This document shows, one piece after another, positions 11,829-24,055 of a DNA stretch of 64,000 nucleotides. The number at the start of each line of letters is the position of its first letter. Positions within the stretch are counted from its first letter, which is position 1. The DNA is from Hermodice carunculata (taxonomy: Eukaryota; Annelida; Polychaeta; Eunicida; Amphinomidae): assembly GCA_964020975.1 (NCBI GenBank), contig OZ026619.1, forward strand, positions 9,872,778 to 9,936,777, written 5' to 3'. A program made the translations under genes and the position numbers. Under the pieces are notes generated by a model that did not search any database, was not told the origin of the DNA, and worked only from the letters and a program-made list of their open reading frames with translations.

Positions 11829-13649
11829 AGAGGGCTGTATGAACAGCCCATGCTCATGCAGCTGACCTAGACATTAATCATACTTGCAGCTCAGTGAACT
11901 TGGGATAGGATCAAGGTCACCCATGTACTGAGTAACTCCGACCTTTATAGAAGAACACTAACATGTGCAACATCAAGGTCCCAGTTCAAGTGGTTCTCAA
12001 GTTACAATGAAGAGTAAAATCCTTGTATGCACTGTGACCCCAGAAACGAGGGCAAGGTCACTCACGTACTGCCTAAGCATGACCTTCATAGAGAAACATT
12101 AACATGTGCAACACCAAGGTCTTAACTCAAAACAGTTTTCAAGTGAACACTTAATTTCGTGTCCGTTGTCCTGTAACCTTGCGTATGAGGCCAAGGTCCA
12201 AACATCACTGGAGCATGACCATTTGCACAAATTAGGTAGCCATTTATAAAAGGTACATCCCTACCAAGTTTGGCATAAATCTGAGCAAAATTATTCAAGT
12301 TATAGCCATTACAAGAAATTTCCATGTTAAACTTTCCTATTAAAACTTTTTAAAAAGAATTCGAAAAAAAATCATTAAAACATCCCAAAATCACTGGAGC
12401 ACGACCGACCATTGGAACAAACTTGGTAGAGACCCACCCAAGGTACATTGCCACCAAGTTAGAAGTCAATCTGGTTGACGGTTTCACAGAAGCCGAAAAC
12501 GTGAATTAGCATTAGAAAGCCCATTGACTAACATAGTAATCAATAGGAAAGGTGCATTTGGTAAGAAATACCCAAATTAAAAAAAAAATCGTCAAAAATC
12601 AGCAATACATAGCAACGCCACTTAAGACGACAACTTTGTTTGACCCTTTCACAAGGAACATATCCGCCGCGTTTCAGCTTAATCTGAGAGATGGTTATGG
12701 AGAAGAAGCTGCAAATAGGAAAAACACACACAAAAAAATCATAAAAATTAGAAAAAAATCGCAGAGGCACCTGGTGAACAAATTAAGAACAACGAGTCCT
12801 TAGGAGTGTTCCTATGTGATATTAAAGCAATTGGGTGAGCGGTTTCGGAGAAGATTTTTTAAGGTGTGCCCCACAAAAATAACACCAAAAGAAAAAAAAA
12901 ATCATAAAAAAACAAAAATCACTGGAGCGTGACCATTTGAACAAACCTGGTAGAAACTCATTCAAAGGTACACTGCCACCAACTTTGAAGTCAATCGGAA
13001 TGATGATTTTGGAGAAGAAGTCGAAAATGTGAATTAGCATTAAAATGCCTATTGACTTGCATAGTAATCAATAGGAAAGCTGCATTGAGCGATAAGTATC
13101 CGAATTGAAAAAAAATCGTTAAAAATCAAGAATCCACAGCACTGCCACCTAGTGAACAACTTTGTTTGACCCTTAAGGCCACAAGTAATATATCCACTAT
13201 GTCTCAGCTTAATCTGAGTGTCGGTTCTGGAAAAAAAAGTCAAATATAGCAAAAAATACACAAAAAGTCATTAAAAAAATAATTTTAAAAAATCACAGCG
13301 CCACTGGTGAACAAATTCCGAACTAGGGGTCTCCGGGAGTGTCGCTGTGCTATATCACAGCAATTGGGTGAGCGGTTTCGGAGAAAAAGATTTTTAAAGA
13401 TTTGCCCTAAAAATTAACAAAAAATATATATCAAATCCAAAAATCACTTGAGTCTGACCATTTGAACAAAGTTGGTAGAGACCCACCCAAGACACATCCC
13501 CACCACGTTTGAAATGAATCTGGCTGACGGTTTTGGAGAAGTCGAAAATGTGAATTGTGGAGGGCGGACGGAGGGACGACTGACGGACGACAGATGTCTA
13601 GTCATAACATAAGCTCAGCTGAGTGAAAAGTCAGCTGCGCTAAAAAAAA
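11829..13649 (+). mobile_element. Family B element, copy B1, nested in A2
   Basis: Opens with a hairpin, GGGCTGT (11832..11838), loop ATGA, ACAGCCC (11843..11849). The interior holds two to three ~520 bp tandem units recognised by GACCATTTGAACAAA-type phrases near 12405, 12925 and 13450. It ends with GGAC/GACGG-rich sequence and a stem-loop (AGCTCAGCTGA 13612..13622 with TCAGCTGCGCT 13631..13641), then an A run. Non-coding. B2 at 56745..58590 is the closest full relative. It sits between the two halves of a family A copy. Confidence 0.7.
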
Positions 13650-13707
13650 GGAAGAAAGAAAGAATTTCCAAGAAAAACAGAATGTCTGTGTTAACACACA
13701 GGCATAA
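13650..13707 (+). mobile_element. Family A element, copy A2, 3' end with terminal hairpin
   Basis: A short GAAGAAAGAAAG tract, then the conserved family A terminus. Hairpin arms ATGTCTGTGT (13682..13691) and ACACAGGCAT (13696..13705), loop TAAC, then the terminal TAA. All ten pairs form, counting one G-U. Confidence 0.75.
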
Positions 13708-13850
13708 TCAAGCAGATGTAGAGAGGTCAATTTATTGCACTGGTGTGACACTAACTGTTAACAGGCATTGTCAGATCTTGGCAGAACATATCAGATTTCG
13801 GCCAGCACGAAATAGACCTTATTTTAAGTCACATGGAGAAATAAACAAAT

Positions 13851-14006
<156 letters not shown>

Positions 14007-14724
14007 GGCAAAGTGGTGCGCCAATTCTTCAATTTCGATAGCAAGTTGACATTAAAGTACGCTGTGTTGCTGACTGCTAGTATACCAGTGAGTCCAATAA
14101 TTACAATGCCAAAATACTGCAGGGAAAAGTGAGTGCAGAATGTAAGGATGCTTGCAAGAGTATGACAAATTGCCAAACACCTTTGGGTTCAAAATTAGAT
14201 ATCTTACAAGTTATTCTGTGATATGTGACCCAAAGGAGACGTTGACAATGGCCACTGGCAGACGTCCAGTCCCGTCAAAACACTGAGCGTACATGCATAA
14301 AGGCATCACTAAATAGGTACATGTACATTGTACCAAAATTGAAACACATGGAAGTGAGGGATGAACAGCAAGTTGTGAGGCCAAATATTCCACTTCTTGG
14401 CACTTGTGCCTTATGTAGTGTAAATAATTCACACTTTTTCTTTCTAAATGGTGTTTCTGCCTGAGAGAATACTTTGGTCTAGTTTGTGCCGTACCAGAAC
14501 ACAAGGTACGCTAAAAAACCAAAGTAAAAACACGGATCGTTCCTCAAAAATTATACAGAGCTTAGGTATAGAATTGAGACTAACGCGCATTTTGCAGTCA
14601 CAGCACAAACAAGACAGCTTGGGATTAAAAAGTACTCTTGAAGAATTAAACGGAACCATCCTCGTCCATATCTGTCCATACCATACCATTATATGCTAAT
14701 TATCAATGATATGTGCAATTCGTA

Positions 14725-15524
14725 TTTTGACCTTCGAAAATAGGTCAAGGTCATCCAAAATTTCACAAAGGTTGACCATTGACCAAATGCATAGTTGGTG
14801 TAAGTTTCAAAGCTCCATCTTTATTTATGATCGTGATAGTGAATTTAATGTGTTTTACACTCATAATGTCAGTTGCATTGAAAACCACCAGTAGTGCAAC
14901 CAGAACTCACGCATCACAGACCTTTTTTTCCGTATAATATACCTGTAATGGTAAAATGCATATATGTTCACATGTAAAGATAGGATGACCATCACAAAAA
15001 ATCATCTCCTGAAATGTATTCCCTCATTGACCTTGGGAAGTCACTCATATTATGTAATATTGTACTGTCAGACATGATACACATATGCTGTGACATTTGA
15101 TTAAGGTAGCCTGATTACTTCTCATGATAATGAATTTCATAGGTTTAAACACATATTGGCTCACATTTTCGGTTCACCTGTAGGTGGCGACACCAGTACT
15201 ACTCGGACTCCAACATATCAGCCTGCCAAATGGAACATCCATCGCAAATCAAGGACACTGGGGGATTTTCATTTTTTCTCCACTTTTTGGCCTGTGTATT
15301 AAGTAGCCCTCTGGGTGCCGATACCAATAACGGAAGGAACCTAGATTTTCACTCATATAGAAGATGGCCAAAAATTTCAAGAGGCCATCTTTAAAATTGT
15401 TTCTGCTATCGTGTTGCAAGCAAATTGTTCACGGACGCCGGACAGAATGACGGACGGACGGAATGATGGCCCGCCGGACATGAGTGATCGTATAAGCTCC
15501 GCGACCTATGGTCAGCAGAGTTAA

Positions 15525-15563
<39 letters not shown>
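14725..15563 (+). mobile_element. Family C element, copy C1, with GGAC tract, hairpin and poly(A)
   Basis: The start holds GACCTT/GGTCAAGGTCA phrases, the centre has 'TCACATTTTCGG' and 'TAGGTGGCGACACC' phrases shared with C2, and the 3' part is GGACGGACGG-rich. It ends in a stem-loop (AGCTCCGCGACC 15495..15506, loop TAT, GGTCAGCAGAGTT from 15510) followed by a 38 A run (15526..15563). The hairpin resembles that of family B. Non-coding. Confidence 0.6.
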
Positions 15564-15565
<2 letters not shown>

Positions 15566-18336
15566 ACTGCTGTTTAGGTTAGCAATTCATAACATCAAGC
15601 GACCAGCCAGTCACAATTTGTTCACGTATTTAGGGTTTTGAACAAAGATACTGATGTTATTCATGCTTGTCTATTCTCGTCTGGCTGCAACACCGGGTTA
15701 AACAGTTTGAACCTATCATAAGCTTCATAAAATTTGTACCTATAAATAATATATGGATACCACCCGGATACACAAACGGACTCACGAATAGTAACAAAGC
15801 GTTACTAATATTCTGTATGTTCCAGGCTGCTGTAAATCAGGTATTTCGTCTCTCCTCACACACTCAAACAGCTGTATGGTTGTATTTTGGTAAATTATCA
15901 TATAAAAGGACAGTAAATCGTTATTATATTTCTCCTGCGCAATCTGCTATTCGTTCAAGCCAAAGAAAAAAAAACATATGGATGAGTCACTTGGTTAATT
16001 GAACATGCAGTTTTGGAACACAGTAGTTTATTATTTTACGTAGTGTCATAATATATCGTCCGTGAATGCATCGAGTTTTATGCATATTTCTATCACACTG
16101 GGTGCACATGCCAGCTGGTTTTCTGTTGTGTGTACTTCGTTATCTCGGCATTCTTTGTGTTAACCTACTTTAAACGCGTTGCATTATTTAACACCCTCAC
16201 CCACCCCACGCACATTTCCAAACGAGCCCCGTACCCCTTCCAGCGTATGATCTTTACTCACTTCATTCCTTGCATGCGAGGATAGATGAAGAACACTGTA
16301 AAACCCTCCCCAAATGCAGGGACATGTCGTATTTTAACATTAATTTTATTTTAAAAAATAAAAGAAAAGAAAAATGGGGGGAGGTGGCATGACTCCTTGC
16401 CTCCAAAGCGGACCCAAGCTGCGCATTTTGTCTGCGTCGCAAGCGTGGTAACACGGAATTTGGTCTGCTTTGCACGCAACATGCCTCCGGGCGCCCTTAC
16501 CTTAGCACCTTCACAGATTTTCTTTCCGGTAAACGAAGCCCCGTTTCAAAAAGGTGGCTCTGGGAATGGCCAATGTGACAACAAAGGAGCATCGCATGGA
16601 CAACTTCATCATTGATTTTGTGATCATAGAAGTTAAATATATCCAGTAAGACGTCCATGGGGCGGACATACATAGGTCTTAACAGGGGTGGTCTTAACAT
16701 GAAAAGCGAAATATGAAAGTTAAAATATTTGTCATAATAAAGACGGCAAACATCAGGACAGTGGGTAGGTAGTTGTAAAAGTGGATGCTATTATTATCGA
16801 AATCTTAATACGCCGATTAAACTGCACGTACGATTGTAGCCATAGCATTCACATGGACTGTCTCACTCAATCTTCCTGAGCACTTGCCATTCTATAAACA
16901 ACATGGCTGGGCAATATATCAAGAACAAGTGCATTTATTTTACAAACAGCACTGAACCTTTTTAATTAATCATACGCCTTTTGATATGTTAAATAAATCA
17001 ATCAAACAAACAAGTAGGCAAACTATTGAATAGCACCTGCTTCTGTGTTAATGCCAACTGAGTCCCGCGAAGAGCAGATGCAATTTGCATTGCACATGGC
17101 CCGCATGCAGGATGAAGCCATTTATCCAACATTTACCAACCGCGTCACTGCAGGCAACCAAGTTGAGCTTCCAATTTGATAAAACTTTGTTGTTCGTTAT
17201 GATACAAGTTTCCAGCAGGCCGGCAGACAAAAAGAGGCTACTCGAGACATCTGGCGGTAAGAAAATGAACTATTCCCGTTTGGTTTTGTATGCTATTTTC
17301 ATCTCCGAGAGGGCGCATCAGTATGGGCGCTTCTTGAGTTCTCGCGCGGGATTATTCAAACGAAAACGTCGCTGCACAGGGCGCCACCGCCCTGGGAAAC
17401 ATAGCACGTACGAGACTCGAAATTGACCTTCTTTGCCTGCATCACTTTTGGCCTCAACGAAAAGTACATGTAACTCACTATCGCGTGATTATACTGTGAG
17501 GCAAATAACATGCACTTTGTAATCTAATTCTTTCTCGTATTCAAATTATGTTCCTATTTCGAATGTAATGAAGTTTAAGGTCTCAAAAGCCAAAAGATTT
17601 ATTTTTGTTCAAAGTGCAGGACTTGGAGTGTTATGGCACTTTTGAAATGAAAATTTGCCATATTTGCACAAGAAAATAACTTTATTTGCAAAAGAATTGT
17701 GTTGCCAATGACGGGACCCGCAGTTGACAAGCTCGCGCCTTTTTGGCTATCAAACGGAGTCTGGGTTGTGACGCCAAGGAAGGGAGTCAATGTGAAAGAG
17801 AAAGCATGAGCAGTAGCGACGTAGATAAAATAAGTTGGATCTCAGGTTTAGCTGTTCCTTTTCCGATCAGGACCTCACTGAGTATGAGGGGTGGGGGGGG
17901 GGATGTAGGGTCAGGAAGCCTTACTGGAAGGAGCCACGGGCTACGACAAAGCCGGTCCTTGCAAAATGCAGTATAAACTTTTTGCTGATACAAAAAATTA
18001 TCTCTTCAAAAGAAATTTTAAATCAAATATGCTACGTTAATTTATGAACCCAATGTATTTGATTATAAATCAGTATTTGTAACGTTACATTCGGCCCACA
18101 GAAAGCTTGTCTGTATCGTACCACATTTGGGTGTTACCGACTTTGGATACTGCATCCAAAGTCCGGTGATGGTGATGATTCGATCCAAAAATCATGGTTA
18201 TGTCAAATCAGAATGACTACATAGCTGCGTTATAGTATAGCTGATGCATTTTTTGTTACCAGTAAAACATACCTGTTCAATATACTTCTAGCTTGATATC
18301 ACTTTTTTTTCTGAATGGCGTTAACTATTGTATGCT
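15564..18336. other. Intergenic, no gene recognised
   Basis: Unique-looking sequence with only short motif-free frames. A G-rich run (about 17888..17902) and a short AAAAGAAAAG tract near 16350 are the only low-complexity features. I see no RNA gene here. Confidence 0.5.
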
Positions 18337-18360
18337 CACACACACACACACACACACACA

Positions 18361-18407
<47 letters not shown>
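18337..18407. repeat. (CA)n microsatellite
   Basis: About 35 CA units with one GA interruption near 18361. Confidence 0.97.
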
Positions 18408-18409
<2 letters not shown>

Positions 18410-18529
18410 GGAAGTTTTAAGCAAAACGATTTAATGTCAGTCTATTGATGATATTATACAATCATAAAGACCCATGTATATGTACCGTCCGACAGACTGT
18501 GCACCGTGAATCTGCCTAACTGGTTCTTA

Positions 18530-19875
18530 AAGTGTGGCCTCATTGTACATGTGGGCATGATGCGGTGGTCAGCTTCAAACGGAAAATACCCAAGTTCGAG
18601 ATGCGGAATTTAGTATCTTTCAAAACATTTTCACCCTTAATTTCCTTCAAAATATGCGTGGTGCCACTGGTATCGTAAGCAAATGAGATTTTGGTCTCTT
18701 CAAGAATCCCATTAAATTTCATGGCCCGTATATTACATAATACTATAGATGGGGCCACCACCTGTGACGTCGACATAGACTTTTATATACTTATAAGTCA
18801 TAAAAGTTATACTGGACTAACTAAAAAACTGTTGGCTGCAGACGTTTCACAAGATAACCCCTATATTCCAACTGACCACTCTACCTGGACTTTTCACTAT
18901 CTGTTTTTTTTTTCTTTTTCAAATCGGGTAATAATCTGTTGAGTTGTTGGAGACAAACAATAAACTTGGACAAGCGCCAAAAGTCAATAATCATTGGGTC
19001 ATGGTGACCCCAAAATTCGCGGAGTAATTTTATATACAGTGAACTGAAGTGCAAGTTTGATTTCGAGGCTCAATTACATTTGCTATCGATGTTCAAGTTA
19101 CACCCGCCATTACAATATTGCCTCCTTCAACTTTACAGGCCAGGTGACCTAACACAAATAAGTCAAGCACACTGATATTGCAGGACATGGTCTATATATC
19201 CTATAGATTTGGCATGTCGAACTCGACTACATTTCGAGATATGGAATTTTATTTCCCTAAACACATTTTGGCTCATAATTTCCGTCAAGTTACTGGTGGT
19301 ATCACTGGCATCAAACCCAACTGAGATTTAGAATTCCTCCACAATTTTAATAAATTTCATGAAGATCTATCAAACATCAAGGATGCTAGACTGGTCAAAC
19401 GATTTTCACATTTTGGCTCACATATTACATAATACTGTAGGTGGCGCCATCAATATCGAATTCGACCTAGATTGTCATATTTGGGCATTTCCTTAATGTT
19501 GGTGGATTTTAAGGTCCCGATTTTGGAAATAAATGCCAACTCAGTACATATACTGTATAACCGTATTGATATGGCTTTCACTTGCACAGAACTACCTTCC
19601 TTGATACTGCATAACCCTGTTGATATGGCACTCACTCGCACAGAACTACCTTCCTTGAACCATTCTTTTTAAGAGAGGGGATTTGGTCGAGTGGATATGT
19701 GCATTTCCCATTTCAGCTAGGCGACTAGTGCCAAAGGTTGCAGGTTCGATTCCCACTCGTTCCGAACCTAAAATATTCATTTGATAAGTCCAAACGTTAT
19801 ATGGGGCTACCTTCAAAACTGTGGACTCTATCGCGCTCACGGACGGACGGACAGAAGGACATGAGTGATACACTA
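18530..19875 (+). mobile_element. Family C element, copy C2
   Basis: Repeats the C1 style several times: 'CATTTTGGCTCACA', 'TACATAATACTGTAGGTGGCGCCA', 'TCGAACTCGACTA' and 'CAAGATTT'-like phrases recur near 18640, 18720, 19250 and 19430. It ends with GGACGGACGGAC and GACATGAGTGAT (about 19843..19870), as in C1, but lacks the terminal hairpin and poly(A). A tRNA-like segment (19676..19757) lies inside it. Confidence 0.55.
19676..19757 (+). ncRNA. tRNA-like pol III promoter segment (degenerate tRNA or SINE head)
   Basis: A-box-like TGGTCGAGTGG (19684..19694) and a perfect B box GGTTCGATTCC (19743..19753), about 48 bases apart, which suits pol III. The A box recalls Leu/Ser-type tRNAs. The T stem pairs poorly and I cannot form a proper acceptor stem, so it is more likely a decayed tRNA or SINE head than a working tRNA. 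Confidence 0.5.
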
Positions 19876-19887
19876 TAAAATTAAAAT

Positions 19888-20172
19888 CAGTTCATTATGA
19901 ATGAATTCAAGCAAATAAAACAAATATGTGACTACGTTAAATGGACAAGGAGTGTTTTGCGTCTATTGGGACACAAAAGAGGGTAGTAGATAGAGGGAAT
20001 ATGAATGTTCAATAGACGATGGAATGATTTCTAAGCATGAATCAAGTCCAGTCGCGACAAGAAATTGTTGTTTGTGTCACTAATTTCGGTACTCATTATG
20101 ACATTAAATGGGTACAAGTGTGGAATTGCGGCGACATTATTTCCTGTCATAAGCAAATATTTCCAATATACA
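19888..20172 (+). repeat. Dispersed repeat family D, copy 1
   Basis: Matches the reverse complement of 25322..25602 along its whole length with frequent substitutions. Shared phrases include GTTAAATGGACAA, CAATAGAC, TTGTTGTTTG and GGGTACAAGTGTGGAATT. No motif in its short frames tells what it derives from. Confidence 0.7.
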
Positions 20173-20689
20173 AATATCGTCTGACACTAACAACAGACAT
20201 TATCAAATATTACACTGAGTGACTTTTGATTTTGTTTGTAGTCGCAGGTATAGTGGCGTTGCTATTTATTAGCATTGCATAAATGTGACTGGGCTCTAAA
20301 TGGATAACTGAAACAGTGGGAAAGCAGAATATTGATTACATAAAACGCCCTTGTTGTCCATTTTTGAAATTGAAAGTTTGACCGTATGGAATGAACCTAT
20401 AACTATAATTGCAAAATAGCATGGGAAGTATTTGCTTTAAAGATACCTAAAACGCGACACCTTTAGATTGGAAAATGGCACAAGAACACCGATGGGGTGC
20501 ACAGTATGGACCTCCAGTGGCAGGTGCAGGTACTATTCAACATAAACAGGGTTTCTGTTCCTGTCATTGCCACAGGAGAATCATGAACCCACGGCATGCT
20601 TGTGGCTATCACTGTGTCTCCCGTTGCAGTAAACATATTCTCCAAAACCGGCGGATCCTCTGGGATAAAACACTGCTAAGACTAACAAA

Positions 20690-21538
20690 GATTTGCTTCA
20701 CGGCAAATCTGTCTGGGTGCCTTCAAAATGAGAACAGTTTGAAATGATACACTTTGCCATTGTTCCACATAATCTAAATTTTGTGTATTAGCCTAATTTT
20801 TATAAATTAAAATGCTCAGCTTTGGTTCTTGGTTCAAGGGATGTGGCCATGTCCCAAACTTATAAAGTGATGTTTGAATGAAACTACTTTCTATAATAGT
20901 TTTGAAGCTTTTCAACATTTTAATTTTGTGTATTTGCCTAATTTGCATGAATTATAAGCCTAGAAGAACTTTGGTTTATTGTTCATTGGATGGGGCTATG
21001 CCACAAACCCATAAATTGAAGTAGGAATGGCACCTCTATAATAGTTTTGAAGCTATCAAAGATTTACATTTTGCATATTCACCTAATTTGCATAAATTAA
21101 AATCCTACAACTTTGGTTTATGGTTCATTGGACGCGGCTTTGCCACAAACCTACAAATTGAAGTTGGAATGGCATCTCTATGTACAATAGTTTTGGAGAT
21201 AATAAACTTTTAGATTTTTCAATGCCCCTTATTAGCATAATTTGGAATTCTACAACTATACTGTCAATTATAGTGGCAAGTGTCACAAAGGTATAATTGC
21301 ACAATGAAATTTTGAGTCCATCTGCAATAGTTTGGAAGATATGGCACTTTTAACAGTTTTGTTGCCTCTAAAAATTTGCATAATTTTAAACATCATGACA
21401 GTTCCAAATGAGATGCACAATTTCACTGGTTATGTCAGTCACCATGGCAAGTTTGGTGGCTTTTGTAAAAATAGTGTCTTGGAGAAAAAACTCTGGACCA
21501 ACTTGGTCAGAAAGAAGGAAAGAAAGAAAGAAAGAAAT
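20690..21538 (+). mobile_element. Family A element, copy A3
   Basis: Starts GATTTGC (20690..20696), GCAAATC (20703..20709), then CTGTCTGGGTGCC. About five modules follow, then the conserved 3' part (ACATCATGACAGTTCC, GGCAAGTTTGGTGG, GTGTCTTGGAGAAAAA) and a (GAAA)n tract near 21510..21537. The terminal hairpin is missing, so the 3' end is truncated. This is the clearest copy of the family's modular body. Confidence 0.75.
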
Positions 21539-22435
21539 TGGCCTTTTATTTCTTTGTTAATTTATCTGAGATTTAAGACCACCTGTCCTATGTGACCACT
21601 TTTGTCTGGCATTCATTGATTAGGGGTGGTCTTAAATTGCAAGTACCACTGTACAGTGAAACCTCTCTACAGTGAGCACCCTCGCGGCCAGAGAAAAGAG
21701 CCAACTCCTGACAGGGTCAGCCCTTCTGGGCAGTATTGATGAGTATATGTGCATGTACAGTGTACACATATTATCAATATTTAGAAGGATGCGTATTCAT
21801 GCAATCCAAAAACTGTCTTTTTTTCCTTTATTACATAAACAAATTTTAACAGAAGCTGTCAGGAAACTACATAAACATGTACCTGTGAACCAAGACAAAA
21901 CTATACTGTCTCAGTATTGGCTATGAAGAACAGGCTTCATCTCACTGGTAACAAGAAAACAAAGACAGGAAAGTGTCCACTGAGATGACACAAATATTTG
22001 CACTTCCCTGGTCTGGCTGACTCAGCTCTGTATGTCTGTTTTTAACAGAGGGTACACTCAGGCTTGAGCTCAGCAGACTGACATTGTCTCAGGCAAAAAC
22101 AGGCCAGCTAGGACACCAGTGGAAGCAAAAGCCTGCCTGGTACATATGGCAGAATGAAGTCAATCTGTTCCTGCATGAACAGAAAGAGATACTCTGTATT
22201 TTATTGAGAGCCTCATGACACAGTTGTTGAGAGTCCCCCCACCCCACCCCACACCGCAATTTGCTACAAGACCCAAACCTTCCAAAGTGTACACTCAGTA
22301 TGCATGGACAGAAAGCTGTGAGGCAGGTTCAAGCTCATTAATTATGAATGCAAAATGGTTGCCTGGCACCATAGAGGTCAAGCAATAGGTCATACAGCAG
22401 GCAGCTGAAAGCCTGCATGTGGATTGGGAAGAAAT
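21539..22435. other. Intergenic with possible transposon-end fragments
   Basis: Near 21575..21690 the phrases AAGACCACCTG, GGGGTGGTCTTAA and CAGTGAAACCTCTCTACAG resemble ends of pogo-like DNA transposons, from memory only. The rest is unique-looking with no gene. Confidence 0.3.
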
Positions 22436-22723
22436 TTGGTGAATTTAGCACGCATTAAAATTTCCCAAGTTTTGTTTGTGTGCTATTGGATTTGCCAGTT
22501 GTCTCAAACCTGTATGTGTAAGTTAGAACTTTGTGTCTATCTGCAATAGTTTGAAAGATATGGAGCTTTTAAAATTTTAAGTGCCCCTAATTTGCATAAT
22601 TTTAAACATCATGACTATTCCAAGTCAGGTGCCTAATTTCACTGGTAGGTCAGTCACCATGGCAAGTTTGGTGGTTTTCGGAATAGTAGGGTCCGAGAAA
22701 AACTCCGGACAAATCTGGTCGTA

Positions 22724-22809
<86 letters not shown>

Positions 22810-22865
22810 AAGAAAGAAAGAATTCTTGGAAAAACAAAATGTTTGGGTTGGCACCCAGGCATAAT
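22436..22865 (+). mobile_element. Family A element, copy A5 (5' truncated), with (GAAA)n and hairpin
   Basis: Only the 3' third of family A: one module, GTCAGTCACCATGGCAAG, GTCCGAGAAAAACTCCGG, then an expanded (AAAG)n at 22722..22829 and the terminal hairpin. Arms ATGTTTGGGT (22839..22848) and ACCCAGGCAT (22853..22862), loop TGGC; all ten pairs form, counting two G-U. The Leu-Ser-Phe-Phe repeat frames on the minus strand are artefacts of the tract. Confidence 0.8.
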
Positions 22866-23993
22866 TAAACGATGAGCCATGTCCATTAATGGCTCTCCGT
22901 TGCAGGCTTCCATATTGAAAACGTTCTTTGTGAGCGGGGTGTCCAATGCTCACAAAGAAGCGCTCTCTTGAGGCGTTCGAGAACTTGACAAACGTTTGTA
23001 TGATCTCAACACAGTTTCATCTTCCCTTGCATCCACATAATGATGTGGCAGACATGAGTAAGTACAAGTTGCAATGTCCAATAGCGCTTTTACTGTGCAC
23101 AAGTTCCAGGTACAATATTCAATAGCATTAGTGCTGTGCACAGTGTCCCTTTCTAGCGTTGTGTGATGCTGAAAAATGATTGGAAAATACAAATGGTACT
23201 TAATAAGGTAATAACAATGATATTTTCCCTTCCCACTGCTATGACGTTGTCATTGTGGAATTGCATCTCCACGAAATTTAAGAATTCCAACTGAAATTTT
23301 AAATGTTTTGATGCTCAATTTATCACGTTCAGAGGATGCTTTGATCATTATCATGATATAGAAGTCATAAAGAAAATGATTTTTAAAAAATCTGTATGAG
23401 GGGTTCACATGGTTCACTTTCTCAGTTGCCCTTTGGAATGAACGTGTAGGTTGCAGTCATGCGATGAATAATTTTATGATACTGTCTAGAAATCAGTTCT
23501 AACCAATTACATCCCAAATTACCATAACAATGTACTGATGGGGTGTGTTGACATGCACTGACTGTTTACATTATATTATCAAATATCCTAGACATAAACA
23601 AAATCTGTTTGGGAGAGCATCCTTACGGCTAGTTTGCACGTTTTCAACAGAGTTGGTTACCTTGTTGACCTGTCTGAAAATAGTATCAATCCAAACAGGT
23701 GTTTCAACCTTGCCGTTCCAGGCATAAGTGGATCACCACCCTCAGATCTTTCCTTCCAAGTCACGCTCATGTCTGATGCAAATACTCACCAGAAACACCA
23801 CTACACTGGGTGTCTTACTTCCAGCGTCAAAAACCTTTCAGTTTCAAAAATGGACAACGGGGGGGGGCTGATGGAATCACTATTTTGCTCTCCCATTGTT
23901 TCAGTTATCCGTTTAAGGACCGGTCACGTTAACGTTATACCCATGCCAACACCACTTTACGTACGACTACAAACAAAATCAAAGGTTACTCCG

Positions 23994-24055
<62 letters not shown>

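Noticed and set aside
12405-13480. CRISPR-like regular spacing of phrases in family B
   Set aside because: Units are ~520 bp, diverged and in a eukaryotic transposon; they do not have repeat-spacer structure.
21570-21700. pogo-like terminal inverted repeats (GGGTGGTCTTAA, CAGTGAAACCTCTCTA); a similar phrase occurs at 16688
   Set aside because: No paired second terminus or transposase seen; resemblance is from memory only.
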